Below, piece by piece: positions 46,373-56,075 of a DNA stretch of 64,000 nucleotides. Both the position numbers and the translations under genes were made by a program. The stretch comes from Actinomycetota bacterium (GTDB taxonomy: Bacteria > Actinomycetota > Thermoleophilia > BMS3ABIN01): positions 1-64,000 of the forward strand of contig JACRMB010000007.1 in the NCBI GenBank assembly GCA_016235065.1, in the 5' to 3' direction. The notes under the pieces are model-generated. The model made no database searches and had not been told where the DNA came from. It saw nothing but the letters and a program-made list of their open reading frames with translations. Every line of letters begins with the position of its first letter. Within the stretch, counting starts at the first letter, position 1.

Positions 46373-47478
46373 CCCGTGTACCTTCTTTCCACCCGGGAAG
46401 AGAGGTTGCAGGTCACTTCGTAATTGATGGTGCCCAGGGTGGCAGCCATGGCTTCCGCTGTGATTGTGGCGTCACCCTGGCTGCCTATAAGAACCGTCTC
46501 GCTGCCGGTGGAGAGGTCCGGTGATGGCCCGAGGTCCACGGTTATCTGATCCATGGAGACACGGCCCACTACCGGATACTTCCCGCCTCCGATGAGGGCT
46601 TCGCCCAGGTTTGAGAGGCGGCGGCTGAAGCCGTCGCCGTATCCGATTGGGATGATGCCGATATGTGTCCGGCGAGGCGCCGTCCAGGTGCAGCCGTAGC
46701 CGACCACGTCGCCCTCTGACAGCTCCTTGATATCGGCCAGGTATGAAGTGAGGGTAAGCGCCGGCCGCAGGCCGTCGGCGGAGGCGTCGCCCTGGAAGGG
46801 CGAGAGTCCATAGATGGCGATGCCGCAGCGTACCATGCCGAAATGGGATTCGCGATAACGTAGGGTCGCGGCGCTGTTGGCGGCATGAAAAACCGGTGTC
46901 AGGCCCGTGGTCAGAACGGTCTGGACGATATCCTCAAAAGCATGGAGCTGGAAGGAAAAAAAATCCTCGTCTTCCTCGTCGGCTGTGGCGAAATGGGTCA
47001 TGACGCCCGCGAGCTCGACTTCGGGAGCGGGTTCGACCATGTCCAGGAATTCCACAAACCTGCGGGGAAAGAGGCCCAGGCGCCGCATGCCGGTGTCGAC
47101 CTTGACATGGCATCGCACTCGAGCGTCGCGAGAATGGGCTACGCTCATCAGGTTCCTGAGGAAGGGGAGGGTCCAGATGATGATCTCGGCGCCAGTGTCG
47201 ACGGCGTCGTATATCTCTTCGCCGGTCAGCGGGCCGAGGATCACTATGGGGCAGTCGAAACCGAGCTGGCGCAGCTCAGAAGCTTCGCCGACAGTAGCTA
47301 CTCCCAGAGTCGTCGCGCCTGCTTCAAGGCTTGCCCTGGCAACCGGACCGGCCCCATGGCCATAGCCGTCGGCTTTCACAACGGCCATCAGTTCGCACCT
47401 GGGAACGAGCCTTTGCCTCAGTGCTCCGACGTTATGCCGTACGCACTCGAGGTCGACCGTTGCCAGCGCGCGGTTCAC
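46369..47478 (-). CDS. alr: Alanine racemase
   Basis: 369 residues, fold-type III PLP enzyme. VVKADGYGHG carries the PLP lysine Lys35; the catalytic tyrosine lies in VVGYGCTW. It interconverts L- and D-alanine for peptidoglycan. The GTG start has AGGGG 7 bases upstream and lies 3 bases after the CBS gene. The stop overlaps the presumed start of the tRNA nucleotidyltransferase. Confidence 0.96.
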   Translation of the reverse strand: MNRALATVDLECVRHNVGALRQRLVPRCELMAVVKADGYGHGAGPVARASLEAGATTLGVATVGEASELRQLGFDCPIVILGPLTGEEIYDAVDTGAEIIIWTLPFLRNLMSVAHSRDARVRCHVKVDTGMRRLGLFPRRFVEFLDMVEPAPEVELAGVMTHFATADEEDEDFFSFQLHAFEDIVQTVLTTGLTPVFHAANSAATLRYRESHFGMVRCGIAIYGLSPFQGDASADGLRPALTLTSYLADIKELSEGDVVGYGCTWTAPRRTHIGIIPIGYGDGFSRRLSNLGEALIGGGKYPVVGRVSMDQITVDLGPSPDLSTGSETVLIGSQGDATITAEAMAATLGTINYEVTCNLSSRVERRYTG

Positions 47479-47481
47479 CGG

Positions 47482-47940
47482 TTATCCCCTGGCCATCGCC
47501 CGCACAACATCGGCGCGGGTGATGATGCCGACGAGGATGTCACCGTCCAGAACCGGCACACGATTGACCTGCTGCTCAGTCATGAGGGTAGCGATCTCGT
47601 GGAGCTCGGCATCCTGCTGCACAGTGACGACATCGGTGGTCATGATATCTCTCACCGACGAGGCAGCTGCTTTTTCCAGCTTCTCCTCGTACTTCTTCAC
47701 GCTCTCAAGATAGATGATGTTACCCAGCAGCTCGATGTAATGGGGGAAGTGGATGTCGGCGTCCTGTGAGACCAGGTCACCCTCGGAGACGATGCCCACG
47801 ACGCGGTGCTGGTCGTCGACAACGGGGGCGCCGCTGATCTTTTTCTTTGCCAGCAGGGCGGCGAGGTCCTGGACCGACGCGTCCTCGCTTATGGTGATTA
47901 CCTCTGACTTCATGATCTCTTTTGCTGTCAACTCAGACAA
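47482..47940 (-). CDS. CBS-domain pair protein
   Basis: 152 residues: two CBS domains (SEDASVQDLAALLAKKKISG and VQQDAELHEIATLMTEQQVN) and nothing else. Such pairs bind adenosine nucleotides and regulate partners. Position directly between nnr and alr suggests co-transcription, but the partner is unknown. Confidence 0.85.
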   Translation of the reverse strand: MSELTAKEIMKSEVITISEDASVQDLAALLAKKKISGAPVVDDQHRVVGIVSEGDLVSQDADIHFPHYIELLGNIIYLESVKKYEEKLEKAAASSVRDIMTTDVVTVQQDAELHEIATLMTEQQVNRVPVLDGDILVGIITRADVVRAMARG

Positions 47941-47962
47941 GGCGGTCCTTCCTTTCGGGCCG

Positions 47963-49558
47963 TTATTCTTCTTCTTTCAGGCTGGCAAAAGCCAGCGGCA
48001 AATAGTCTATCAGGTCTGATGAGACCAGGTTATCCTGGCTGATATCCTCGGCTGCCATGTCTGCTGCCAGTCCGTGGAGGAAGGCTCCGGCGGCGGCGGC
48101 ATCGAAGGGCCGCAGCCCCTTGGCGATCAGGGCGGCGATCATGCCGGTGAGGACGTCGCCGGCGCCGGCTGTGGCCAGTCCGGGATTCCCGGAAGGACAG
48201 AGCACGGTCTCGGCGCCATCGGTGATTATCGTCGATGAGCCTTTCAGCAGCACGATCGACCCCGATTTTTTCGCGGCCTTTTTGGCCGAGGCCAGACGGT
48301 GGGTCTCGACTTCGATCGATGTGGTTTCCAGCATGCGGGCAAGTTCCCCGGCATGAGGGGTGAGAACGGTGGGCGCAGGGCGGCGTTTCAGCGAAGCCAG
48401 CCTTCCCGCCATGGCGTTGAGCCCGTCGGCGTCCAGCACTACCGGCGTGTCCGTGCGGGCGAGAAACTTCGTCACAACCGCGGCGCTTTCGTGGTCACGG
48501 CCGAGACCGGGACCCAGGGCGACGCAGTCGAAATCTCCGGCGGCGGCCAGCAGTCGCTCAAGGGCTTTTTCCGAGAGGTGGCCTGAACCGGTATCGGCGA
48601 GGGGCAGCGTCATCACCTCAAGCAGCTTCTGTTCGAATATCGCGTTAAGGCTCGCCGGTACGGCGGCTGTGACGACACCGGCTCCGGAACGCAGGGCTGC
48701 CTGCGATGCCAGGCAGGCGGCGCCCGTGAGCCCGGTGGAACCGCCGGCCACGAGCACCCGGCCGGCGCTGAATTTGTTGTCGTAATCCATCTTGGGTGGA
48801 ACCAGTAGCGCCACCTCGTCTCCATCAGCCAGGAAATGGTCAGCGTCGGCCGAGAGTTCCTGGGGGATGCCGATGTCGGCAAGGATGATATCGCCGGCGA
48901 GGTAGCTGCCCGGAGCCACGAAGTGGCCCACCTTGGGTGCGTGGAACGTGACAGTCGTGTCGGCCGGCAGGCTGGTCCGGGCGGCTTCACCCGTGGAGGC
49001 GTCCACGCCCGAGGCGATATCTACTGCCAGGACCGGTGTTCCATTCAGGCTGACGGATCTGGCGGCGGCCCTGATCATTTCGGCGGCCTTGCCGCGTGGC
49101 TCGCCGCTGAAGCCGGTTCCGAAAACAGCGTCGACGATTATACAGTCGGTGGAAAGGGCGCGCTTAAGGGCGGCGGCGGAGGGCGCGTGGACGACCTCGA
49201 CCTCCAGCTTCCCGAGGATCCTGAGGTTGACCAGGGAGTCGCCCCGGTAATCTTTCGCTGGCGCAGCGGCAAAGACGAGCACCTCGGCGCCGGATTCCCA
49301 CAGATGCCTCGCGGCCACGAAGCCGTCGCCGCCGTTATTGCCCTTGCCCGCCAGCACCACGAAACAGTGATGCTCGCAAAAATGTTCCAGCAGGTGTTCG
49401 GCGACCGCCATTCCGGCGCGCTCCATCAGGACAGCGCCGGGGATTCCGACCCCTTTGACAGCGGCTGCGTCGGTGCGGCGCATCTGCCGGGCCGTATAGA
49501 CAGGCAGCCCGAAGATCGTCCCGGAATCGTGGTGGCCGGTTTCTCCTGGATCAGCCAT
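47963..49558 (-). CDS. nnr: Bifunctional NAD(P)H-hydrate repair enzyme
   Basis: 531 residues. The N-terminal half is the NAD(P)HX epimerase (YjeF_N; GKGNNGGDGFVAAR). The C-terminal half is the ADP-dependent NAD(P)HX dehydratase of the ribokinase-like fold (AGAGDVLTGM, PHAGELARM). Together they restore damaged NADH/NADPH hydrates. The acpS-nnr-alr neighbourhood is common in Gram-positive bacteria. Confidence 0.95.
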   Translation of the reverse strand: MADPGETGHHDSGTIFGLPVYTARQMRRTDAAAVKGVGIPGAVLMERAGMAVAEHLLEHFCEHHCFVVLAGKGNNGGDGFVAARHLWESGAEVLVFAAAPAKDYRGDSLVNLRILGKLEVEVVHAPSAAALKRALSTDCIIVDAVFGTGFSGEPRGKAAEMIRAAARSVSLNGTPVLAVDIASGVDASTGEAARTSLPADTTVTFHAPKVGHFVAPGSYLAGDIILADIGIPQELSADADHFLADGDEVALLVPPKMDYDNKFSAGRVLVAGGSTGLTGAACLASQAALRSGAGVVTAAVPASLNAIFEQKLLEVMTLPLADTGSGHLSEKALERLLAAAGDFDCVALGPGLGRDHESAAVVTKFLARTDTPVVLDADGLNAMAGRLASLKRRPAPTVLTPHAGELARMLETTSIEVETHRLASAKKAAKKSGSIVLLKGSSTIITDGAETVLCPSGNPGLATAGAGDVLTGMIAALIAKGLRPFDAAAAGAFLHGLAADMAAEDISQDNLVSSDLIDYLPLAFASLKEEE

Positions 49559-49663
49559 GAAGCCTCCCCATCTGGTGGTTTATGCCTGTCTCGCGTTCAG
49601 GCGTCGTGCCTGATGCAAGGCCATGGACCCTGCCAGCGCAACCTTTTGGAACCCGCAGGCAGC

Positions 49664-50020
49664 CTATGGACCTGGCGCGGCCGCAACCGCGACTGATACA
49701 TTTCCACAGTGGCTGATGGAGATCGAAAGCTCGCAGGCGCCCAGTTCCATGGCCACGCGTCCGGTGCCTCCAGTCATAACCACCCGCGGCTTGCCGCCGG
49801 AAGTGATCTCGATCTCCCGCCAGGCACGGACACCGGTTCCCAGGGCCTTGCCGACTGCTTCCTTGGCTGCGAAACGGGCAGCGAAGTGTTGCGGCGGGTT
49901 GGGCTTCGACAGGCAATAGGCCCGCTCGGTGTCTGTGAAGATCCGCTCCGCCAGCCGGGGCCTTCTGTCGAGGGCCCGGGCGAAGCGCTCGTTCTCGATT
50001 ATGTCGATTCCGATCAGCAC
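49664..50020 (-). CDS. acpS: Holo-[acyl-carrier-protein] synthase
   Basis: 118 residues, standard length. GIDIIENERF (metal-binding Asp) and FAAKEAVGKALG (catalytic Glu, Lys) identify AcpS, which attaches 4'-phosphopantetheine from CoA to the acyl carrier protein. The GTG start gives the canonical MLIGIDII. A 105-base gap separates it from nnr. Confidence 0.95.
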   Translation of the reverse strand: MLIGIDIIENERFARALDRRPRLAERIFTDTERAYCLSKPNPPQHFAARFAAKEAVGKALGTGVRAWREIEITSGGKPRVVMTGGTGRVAMELGACELSISISHCGNVSVAVAAAPGP

Positions 50021-50090
50021 AGGTATGATTCCGTCAGCTCAGGGTTACCTTACCCGCATGGGGGAGCTTTTAATTCCCGCATGTCGGCTT

Positions 50091-51920
50091 CTATTCCACC
50101 GTGACAGTCTTGGCCAGGTTCCGCGGCTGGTCCACATTACAGCCCTTTAGCTGGGCGATGTAATAAGCGAGCAGCTGCAGAGGCACGACCGCCAGCAGGG
50201 GCGAAAGCATCTCTGATGTCTTCGGGATGTACATGATGTCGCTGCTCAAAGACTTGATCCGTTCGTTGCCCTCGGTGGCAACAGCGATGGCTGAGGCGCC
50301 GCGAGCCCGGACCTCCTCGATATTGGAAACCACCTTGTCATAGACATGGCCATCGTTAGCCACGACTACGACGGGGGAGCCTTCCTCCAGGAGGGCGATC
50401 GGACCGTGTTTCATTTCCCCGGCGGCGTAGGCTTCTGTGGGGATGTAGGAGATCTCCTTGAGCTTCAGCGCTCCCTCCAGGCAGACCGGCAGCCCCACGC
50501 CACGGCCCAGGTAGAGGAAGAAGGGCTGTTCGAAGTAGCGTTTGGCGATCTCGTAGGCGGACGACTCTGTCTTCAGGTAGCCGCGCATGAGCTCGGGCAC
50601 GGATTTGAGCTCGGTCGCGATCTCGGCGATCTCGCCCTTGTCCATCGTCCTGCGCACCTGCGCCAGATAGAGGGCCAGCAGATGCATCGCGGCGATCTGG
50701 GCCACGTGGGTCTTGGTGGCCGCCACGCCGATCTCCAGCCCGGCGCGCGTGTAAAGGATGCCGTCGGCGTCTCTGGTCGCCTGGCTGCCCATGATATTGG
50801 TGATGGCAAGAACCCGGGCACCCTGGCTGCGGGCCTGGCGCATGGCGGCCAGTGTATCGGCGGTCTCGCCTGACTGGGAGATACCGACGACCAGCGTAGT
50901 CGGAGACAGTACCGGATCCCGGTAACGGAACTCCGAGGCCACATCAAGCTCGACAGCGACACGGGCCCAGTTCTCCAGTACATAGCGGCCGACCAGCCCA
51001 GCGTGGTAAGAGGTACCGCAGGCGACGATGTATACCTTGTCGATCTTCGCCAGCTCCTCGTCGGGGATGGCAAGCTCTTCAAGCACGACGCCGCCTTCAT
51101 CAGGAAACCGTCCCGCCAGCGTATCTGCGAGGGAATCGGGCTGTTCGTAGATCTCCTTGCGCATAAAAGTCTCATAGCCGCCCTTTTCGGCGGCGTCGGC
51201 GTCCCAGCTGACCCTCGTCACCTCTCGATCCTGCGGTTGAAGCTCCAGATCGAGGATCTGAACGCTTTCGGGAGTTACCACTACCAGCTCGTTGTCCTCG
51301 ATCACCATGACATCGCGTGTCTCGGAGAGGAATGCCGGGATAGCCGAGGCGATGAAGTTCTCGTCCTTGCCCACACCGATCAATAGCGGGCACTCCTTGC
51401 GGGCGCCGACGATCAGGTCCGGATGGGCGCGATGGATCACGCAGATGGCGAAGTGGCCCGAGATCTCGCTGATGCTCCGGCGGACGGCCTCGACCAGGTC
51501 GCCGTCATAGAATTTCTCGACCAGGTGCGATACCACTTCAGCGTCGGTCTCGGATAAAAAGCGGTGGCCTTCCGCGGTGAGCTGCTCGCGCAGTGTCTGG
51601 TAATTCTCGACGATGCCGTTGAGGACGATAGAGATGTTGCCATCACAGTCCAGGTGAGGATGGGCGTTCTCGGTGGAAGGACGCCCGTGGGTGGCCCAGC
51701 GGGTATGACCCAGCCCCAGCCTGGCGCCGGTGCAGCCCTCTCCCTCGAGTGCCTTTTCCAGGCTGTCGAGGTTGCCCACGGCCCGCACCAGCTCGATATG
51801 GCCGTCGCTCAGAACCGACAGACCTGCCGAGTCGTAGCCGCGGTATTCCAGTTTTCTAAGGCCCTGGTACAGCAGGTCTTTGCACTGCCGCTGGCCTGTA
51901 TAAGCGATTATGCCGCACAT
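50091..51920 (-). CDS. glmS: Glutamine-fructose-6-phosphate aminotransferase
   Basis: 609 residues. Class II glutaminase domain with N-terminal nucleophile Cys2 (MCGIIAYTG) and RGYDSAGL; two SIS isomerase domains (ISQSGETADT); C-terminus PRNLAKTVTVE. It makes glucosamine-6-phosphate for peptidoglycan. I looked at the short space upstream (to glmM, 31 bases) and saw no room for a glmS ribozyme. Confidence 0.97.
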   Translation of the reverse strand: MCGIIAYTGQRQCKDLLYQGLRKLEYRGYDSAGLSVLSDGHIELVRAVGNLDSLEKALEGEGCTGARLGLGHTRWATHGRPSTENAHPHLDCDGNISIVLNGIVENYQTLREQLTAEGHRFLSETDAEVVSHLVEKFYDGDLVEAVRRSISEISGHFAICVIHRAHPDLIVGARKECPLLIGVGKDENFIASAIPAFLSETRDVMVIEDNELVVVTPESVQILDLELQPQDREVTRVSWDADAAEKGGYETFMRKEIYEQPDSLADTLAGRFPDEGGVVLEELAIPDEELAKIDKVYIVACGTSYHAGLVGRYVLENWARVAVELDVASEFRYRDPVLSPTTLVVGISQSGETADTLAAMRQARSQGARVLAITNIMGSQATRDADGILYTRAGLEIGVAATKTHVAQIAAMHLLALYLAQVRRTMDKGEIAEIATELKSVPELMRGYLKTESSAYEIAKRYFEQPFFLYLGRGVGLPVCLEGALKLKEISYIPTEAYAAGEMKHGPIALLEEGSPVVVVANDGHVYDKVVSNIEEVRARGASAIAVATEGNERIKSLSSDIMYIPKTSEMLSPLLAVVPLQLLAYYIAQLKGCNVDQPRNLAKTVTVE

Positions 51921-51951
51921 AACTCAGACTTTCCGGTTTCTTTTGGCGGGT

Positions 51952-53286
51952 CTACGCAGCCCCAAGGCTGCGCTCCACCTCTGCTACGATTCTATCGCAA
52001 ACTCCGGCGCAAAGTTCTTCCGAGGGAGCCTCGACCATGACGCGGACGAGTGGCTCGGTGCCCGATGTGCGCACCAGTATCCGCCCGGAATCTCCCAGGA
52101 GGCCCTGTTCTTCTTCGATTGCAGCCCAGACGGCGGCCGCGTCTTCGAGGCCTGCCAGGTTCTTCACACGGACGTTGACCAGCTTCTGGGGCAGGCGCGT
52201 CATCACCTTTGCCAGCTCTGAGAGCGAGGCGCCGGTGCTGTCCATGACCTCGAGCAGCAGCAGCGAGGTCGCCAGCCCGTCCCCGGTCGTGCCGGTTTCG
52301 AGGTTGATCAGATGCCCGGACTGTTCACCGCCAAAACCGAAGCCGCCAGACAGCATCTCCTCGAGGACATAACGGTCGCCGACAGCCGTGGTCTTTACAG
52401 CTATCCCCAGCTGCTTCATGGCGGTATGGAATCCCAGGTTGGTCATGACCGTGGTCACGATCGTGTCTGCGGGCAGCCTCCCCTGATCTTTGAGATAGTT
52501 GGCGCAGATGGCCATGATGAAGTCGCCGTCAACCAGCGCGCCGCCGGAATCTACGGCCAGCACCCGGTCGCCGTCGCCGTCATAGGCGAAGCCGAGGTCG
52601 TATTCACCGTCCCGGACCATTCCCTGCAGCTGCTCCATATGGGTGGAGCCGCAATTGTCATTGATATTGTAGCCGTCAGGCGAATCGTTGATGACGGTGA
52701 TGTCAGCTCCGAGCCTGCGGAAAGCCATGGGTGAGCTTCTGTACGTGGCGCCGTTGGCGCAGTCCAGCACAATGCGGAACCGGGACAGGTCCAGATCGAA
52801 TCGCTCGAGCAGGCCATCTACATAAGCTTCTGTCGCTTCGCTGAGAGCTCCGATGCGGCCGGGATCTCCCGAGATCTCTGCCACTGACTCTCCGGTCAGG
52901 AAGCGCTCCATCTCCAATTCCTGCTCATCGGTTAGCTTGAAGCCTGTGGAACCGAAGAATTTGATACCGTTGTCCTGATATGGGTTATGTGAGGCGGAGA
53001 TGACGGCGCCGGCGTCGGCTCCTTCAGCCACGACCAGGCCTGCGATTGCCGGAGTGGGAATGACGCCGGCCTGAACCACCAGGCCACCAGCTGAGCTGAG
53101 GCCAGCCACCAGCGCCGCTTCCAGCATGCCGCCGGAGATGCGGGTATCGCGGCCAACAAGGATCACCGGGCGTTCTGAGGGGAGTACGGCCATCGCGGCC
53201 CGGCCGAGCGTCAACGCCAGGTCCGCAGTCAGGAATTCATTGGCGACGCCACGGATGCCGTCAGTGCCAAAATACTTTCTGGTCAA
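51952..53286 (-). CDS. glmM: Phosphoglucosamine mutase
   Basis: 444 residues. KYFGTDGIRG at the start, the phosphoserine loop ISASHNPYQDNG, metal-binding DGDGDR and phosphate-binding RTSGTEP near the end define GlmM. It converts glucosamine-6-phosphate to glucosamine-1-phosphate, the step after GlmS; the two genes are adjacent. The start is a TTG. A perfect 8-bp hairpin (53315-53335) lies just upstream. Confidence 0.96.
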   Translation of the reverse strand: MTRKYFGTDGIRGVANEFLTADLALTLGRAAMAVLPSERPVILVGRDTRISGGMLEAALVAGLSSAGGLVVQAGVIPTPAIAGLVVAEGADAGAVISASHNPYQDNGIKFFGSTGFKLTDEQELEMERFLTGESVAEISGDPGRIGALSEATEAYVDGLLERFDLDLSRFRIVLDCANGATYRSSPMAFRRLGADITVINDSPDGYNINDNCGSTHMEQLQGMVRDGEYDLGFAYDGDGDRVLAVDSGGALVDGDFIMAICANYLKDQGRLPADTIVTTVMTNLGFHTAMKQLGIAVKTTAVGDRYVLEEMLSGGFGFGGEQSGHLINLETGTTGDGLATSLLLLEVMDSTGASLSELAKVMTRLPQKLVNVRVKNLAGLEDAAAVWAAIEEEQGLLGDSGRILVRTSGTEPLVRVMVEAPSEELCAGVCDRIVAEVERSLGAA

Positions 53287-53421
53287 GAGAGGATGCCTTT
53301 CCGAAACATCAAGAGGCAGGAACAGGTTTCCTGCCAGACCCAGATTATAGAGACTTTCGGAAAAAAGGGAAAAGGGGAGTTTGAATCGGATCAGTGCGGC
53401 ACGAGCCGGCGGGGCGGTGAC

Positions 53422-53700
53422 TCAGGAACCGGAATGATCCATTTCAGTCAGCGCCTGGTTGCGGACCATCTGGCGGTAACAGTACGACTCTTTCGCCGGG
53501 CAATGGGAAATGCAGGCTGAGGATATCCGCTTGACCTCGACGCCACATCCGGGACAGGCCATCACCAGGTCCTGGGGGAAGAACTCGACTTCGTCGCCGC
53601 ATTCCGGACAGGCCAGGAATTCTATATCACGGAAGATGCCAGGGCAGCGCCACTTGCTCAGGCGGGATGGGTCGTTCATTCTGTCGCCGATCTCGGTCAT
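53422..53700 (-). CDS. Small zinc-ribbon protein
   Basis: 92 residues from the ATG at 53700; a GTG at 53769 is also in frame. WRCPGIFRDIEFLACPECG and MACPGCGVEV give two CxxC pairs, and a Cys-rich end (CISHCPAKESYC) adds more ligands. I recall similar short proteins in many anaerobes, sometimes annotated as phosphohydrolase-associated, but no function is established. It lies between a YqeK-like HD gene and glmM on the same strand. Confidence 0.7.
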   Translation of the reverse strand: MTEIGDRMNDPSRLSKWRCPGIFRDIEFLACPECGDEVEFFPQDLVMACPGCGVEVKRISSACISHCPAKESYCYRQMVRNQALTEMDHSGS

Positions 53701-53810
53701 GGATAGATTATCCCCGTAAATGCCGGGTATCCAATGAGACAGGTCAAGCCGGATTGTGATATTGGTCACCCCGCGATAGCCAGTGGCGGACCGCGGCCCC
53801 GAGGGTCTCT

Positions 53811-54377
53811 CTAACTTCCGTTCTCTCCGAGAAGCAGGTCTCTGAGGTCATAGGTGTCAGGATCCACTGTCCTGCCGGTGCGGTCCAGATGGTCGGTATT
53901 GATGCCTATGGCCATCAGCACCGCCTTGTCCACATCTTCATGGGCAAGGGCACGCAGACCGGCTACCCAGGCGTAGTGGCTCGTGGGTTCGGTGACATCG
54001 GCAAGATAGAAAAGTTTGTCGGAAAGGGTCATTTCAGGATGGCCGGCGGTATGCCAGCGGATGGCGCTGAGTATGGCTGGATCATCCAGGCCCAACTCAC
54101 GCTCGGCGATCACCACGGCCAGCTTTCCATGCAGAAGGACAGGGCTTCTGCGGTCTACTTCACGAACTGGAAGCTGCCAGTCCTCGGCGGTGGCTACCAG
54201 GTCTTCGTTGGAGAATTCGCGGGCGCAATCGTGTAGCAGAGCCGCCTGCCTCAGCGGCACCGGATCGACACCATATTGGCGCGCCAGCTCCGTCGCCGCC
54301 TCCAAGACACCCAGGCTGTGCATATAGCGTCCGCCGGAGACCCGGGCCTGCAACCAGTTTTTCAGCCGATCTTCCAT
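53811..54377 (-). CDS. YqeK-like HD-domain hydrolase
   Basis: 188 residues from the ATG at 54377. HD motifs: RYMHSLGVLEAA, ALLHDCAREF, LHGKLAV, RWHTAGHPEM and LFYLADVTEP. This set matches YqeK, which cleaves diadenosine tetraphosphate symmetrically to ADP. yqeK is often beside nadD and rsfS; here it is not. An ATG at 54395 is an alternative start. Confidence 0.8.
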   Translation of the reverse strand: MEDRLKNWLQARVSGGRYMHSLGVLEAATELARQYGVDPVPLRQAALLHDCAREFSNEDLVATAEDWQLPVREVDRRSPVLLHGKLAVVIAERELGLDDPAILSAIRWHTAGHPEMTLSDKLFYLADVTEPTSHYAWVAGLRALAHEDVDKAVLMAIGINTDHLDRTGRTVDPDTYDLRDLLLGENGS

Positions 54378-54482
54378 ATATCCAATGTACACCATGTCGA
54401 TGGCAACCGGAATGCCGCGGCAAGTAGCAACTTCATCTGAGGAATACTGCGGCCAGCCGCTGATTCCCTCTGACTCCTGCTC

Positions 54483-55604
54483 TCAGATGAAATGCTTCTC
54501 TATGTATGGCGAGGTCATCGCCGCAACCAGGGCATAATAGGTTGGCAGGAAACGAACCGGTTCTCCTGTTCTCAGTGGATGGGCGCGCAATTCCGGTGAG
54601 GCGCAGCTGATGGCCAGATAATCGCTGGTCGCGCCGGTGGGTGTTAACCCCGGGTGGCAGGGGATGAGCCTGGCCCCGCCTGTGTCCTGCACGCCGAATC
54701 CAACCAGAGCCTGGGTGACGCCGCCCTTGTCGAATATTTCCAGAACGGGTCCCTCGAGGACGAAGGCATCGCGGTGGGCTCCCTGAAGATAAAGGTCTTG
54801 AGTGTGCCCTGACGGGATCCTTCCAAGGAGGATGGCTTCGCCGCAGCGCATCGCGGTCACAGGCGCGAACAGCGACATCCCCCAGCCGGGATGCTGCTCG
54901 CCGTCTTCGTCGGGACCTGTCAGCAGCCGCAGCAGCCCCGAGCCGCCAACAGATAAAAGCGGCAAGGCACCCTCTTCAAAAGCAGCTGCTCCAGCTGCGG
55001 ATCCCGTCTTTGGCGATTGGCTGGAATCATCGCTGGCGCAGCCCATGCGGCCGCGCCTGAGCCGCCAGGAGATCCTTCCGGCTGCCTCGTTGAAGGCCTG
55101 GAGGGAACCACCCACTGGGACATCGTTGCGGGCACAGGCGGCGTTGGTGGCTAGTCCCACCAGAACGGCATCCGGGAGACAGGCGATACGGGATGCTTCG
55201 TCTGAGGCCAGGTCGAGCGGCACACCTTCACGGCCATCGCCGGTTTCCAGCATCAGGCAGAGTTTCAAGGGCCGGCGCGGCGTCATCCGCAACAGGGGCA
55301 GTGCCTGTTCGAATGAAGAGACGAAGTAGATGTCGGCGTCGAAACAGGCATCCTCGACAGTGACCGGGGAGCGCAGAAATGTGAGTTCGGCCTCAGGAAG
55401 GTGGCGCCGCAGGTTGCGGATGTTCTCAGAGCGTGAATCGGCGAGCCCGGAGGCGCCGCCGGTCAGCATCGCCTCACCGACAAGCTCGTTCCCAAGGCAG
55501 GCCTTGGTTACGCCGGTCAGTTTTACCCCATGAGGCTTGAGCAGATCCGCGATCAGGCGGGTATTGTGTGTGATTTTGGCGAGGTCGACAGTCAGGCTCG
55601 GCAT
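54483..55604 (-). CDS. Alanine/ornithine racemase-like PLP enzyme
   Basis: 373 residues of the fold-type III family. N-terminus VDLAKITHNTRLIADLL and VTKACLGN (PLP lysine) follow the pattern of the ornithine racemase group rather than Alr, which is encoded separately at 46369-47478. The C-terminal part (TDYLAIS-like, GEPVRFLPTYYAL) fits that group. Possible roles are racemising ornithine or another amino acid, perhaps for unusual peptidoglycan. A Ser/Gly-rich loop (ASDDSSQSPKTGSAAG) is a probable insertion. Confidence 0.75.
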   Translation of the reverse strand: MPSLTVDLAKITHNTRLIADLLKPHGVKLTGVTKACLGNELVGEAMLTGGASGLADSRSENIRNLRRHLPEAELTFLRSPVTVEDACFDADIYFVSSFEQALPLLRMTPRRPLKLCLMLETGDGREGVPLDLASDEASRIACLPDAVLVGLATNAACARNDVPVGGSLQAFNEAAGRISWRLRRGRMGCASDDSSQSPKTGSAAGAAAFEEGALPLLSVGGSGLLRLLTGPDEDGEQHPGWGMSLFAPVTAMRCGEAILLGRIPSGHTQDLYLQGAHRDAFVLEGPVLEIFDKGGVTQALVGFGVQDTGGARLIPCHPGLTPTGATSDYLAISCASPELRAHPLRTGEPVRFLPTYYALVAAMTSPYIEKHFI

Positions 55605-55632
55605 AAAGCTCTCTTCGGCTCGGCGCCGGGAT

Positions 55633-55667
55633 AAAAAAAGAGGATGGCGGTCGATCCGCCACCCTCT
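55633..55667 (-). terminator. Intrinsic terminator of rplM-rpsI
   Basis: A 12-bp stem with one mismatch (55639-55650 with 55656-55667), 5-base loop. On the minus strand it is followed by a seven-T run (A-run 55633-55639). It lies about 20 bases after the rpsI stop. Confidence 0.9.
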
Positions 55668-55688
55668 GAAAGTCCAGCTGAGCTTCTG

Positions 55689-56075
55689 CTAACGCTTGGA
55701 GAACTGCGGCTTCTTGCGGGCGCTCTTGAGGCCGGCTTTCTTACGCTCGACCTTGCGCGAGTCGCGGGTGAGGAAGCCGCCCACGCGCAGTTCCTTGCGC
55801 AGGGAATCATCCGCTTCGAGCAGCGCCTTGGCGATGCCGTGCTTTAGTGCTCCAGCCTGGCCGCCGATACCGCCGCCGACAATATTGGCGGAGACGTCGA
55901 AACGGCCTTCGGTGCCGGTGGTGGTCAGAGGCATGCGCACTTCAGTCCGCAGCCGCGGCCGGCCAAAATATTCGTCTACCGGGCGGTTGTTCACCGTGAT
56001 CTTGCCGTCGCCAGCCGTGAGGATGACGCGGGCTATTGAAGTCTTGCGCTTGCCTGTGGCGGTGTACCTAACCAA
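55689..56075 (-). CDS. rpsI: 30S ribosomal protein S9
   Basis: 128 residues. [14 protein letters not shown] at the start and the basic KKPQFSKR tail, which reaches the P-site tRNA, are diagnostic. The TTG at 56075 has GGAG 7 bases upstream and overlaps the rplM stop by 8 bases. Upstream ATG codons would only extend it within rplM. Confidence 0.97.
   Translation of the reverse strand: MVRYTATGKRKTSIARVILTAGDGKITVNNRPVDEYFGRPRLRTEVRMPLTTTGTEGRFDVSANIVGGGIGGQAGALKHGIAKALLEADDSLRKELRVGGFLTRDSRKVERKKAGLKSARKKPQFSKR

Noticed and set aside
51921-51951. glmS ribozyme upstream of glmS
   Set aside because: Only 31 bases separate glmM and glmS, too short for the ribozyme.
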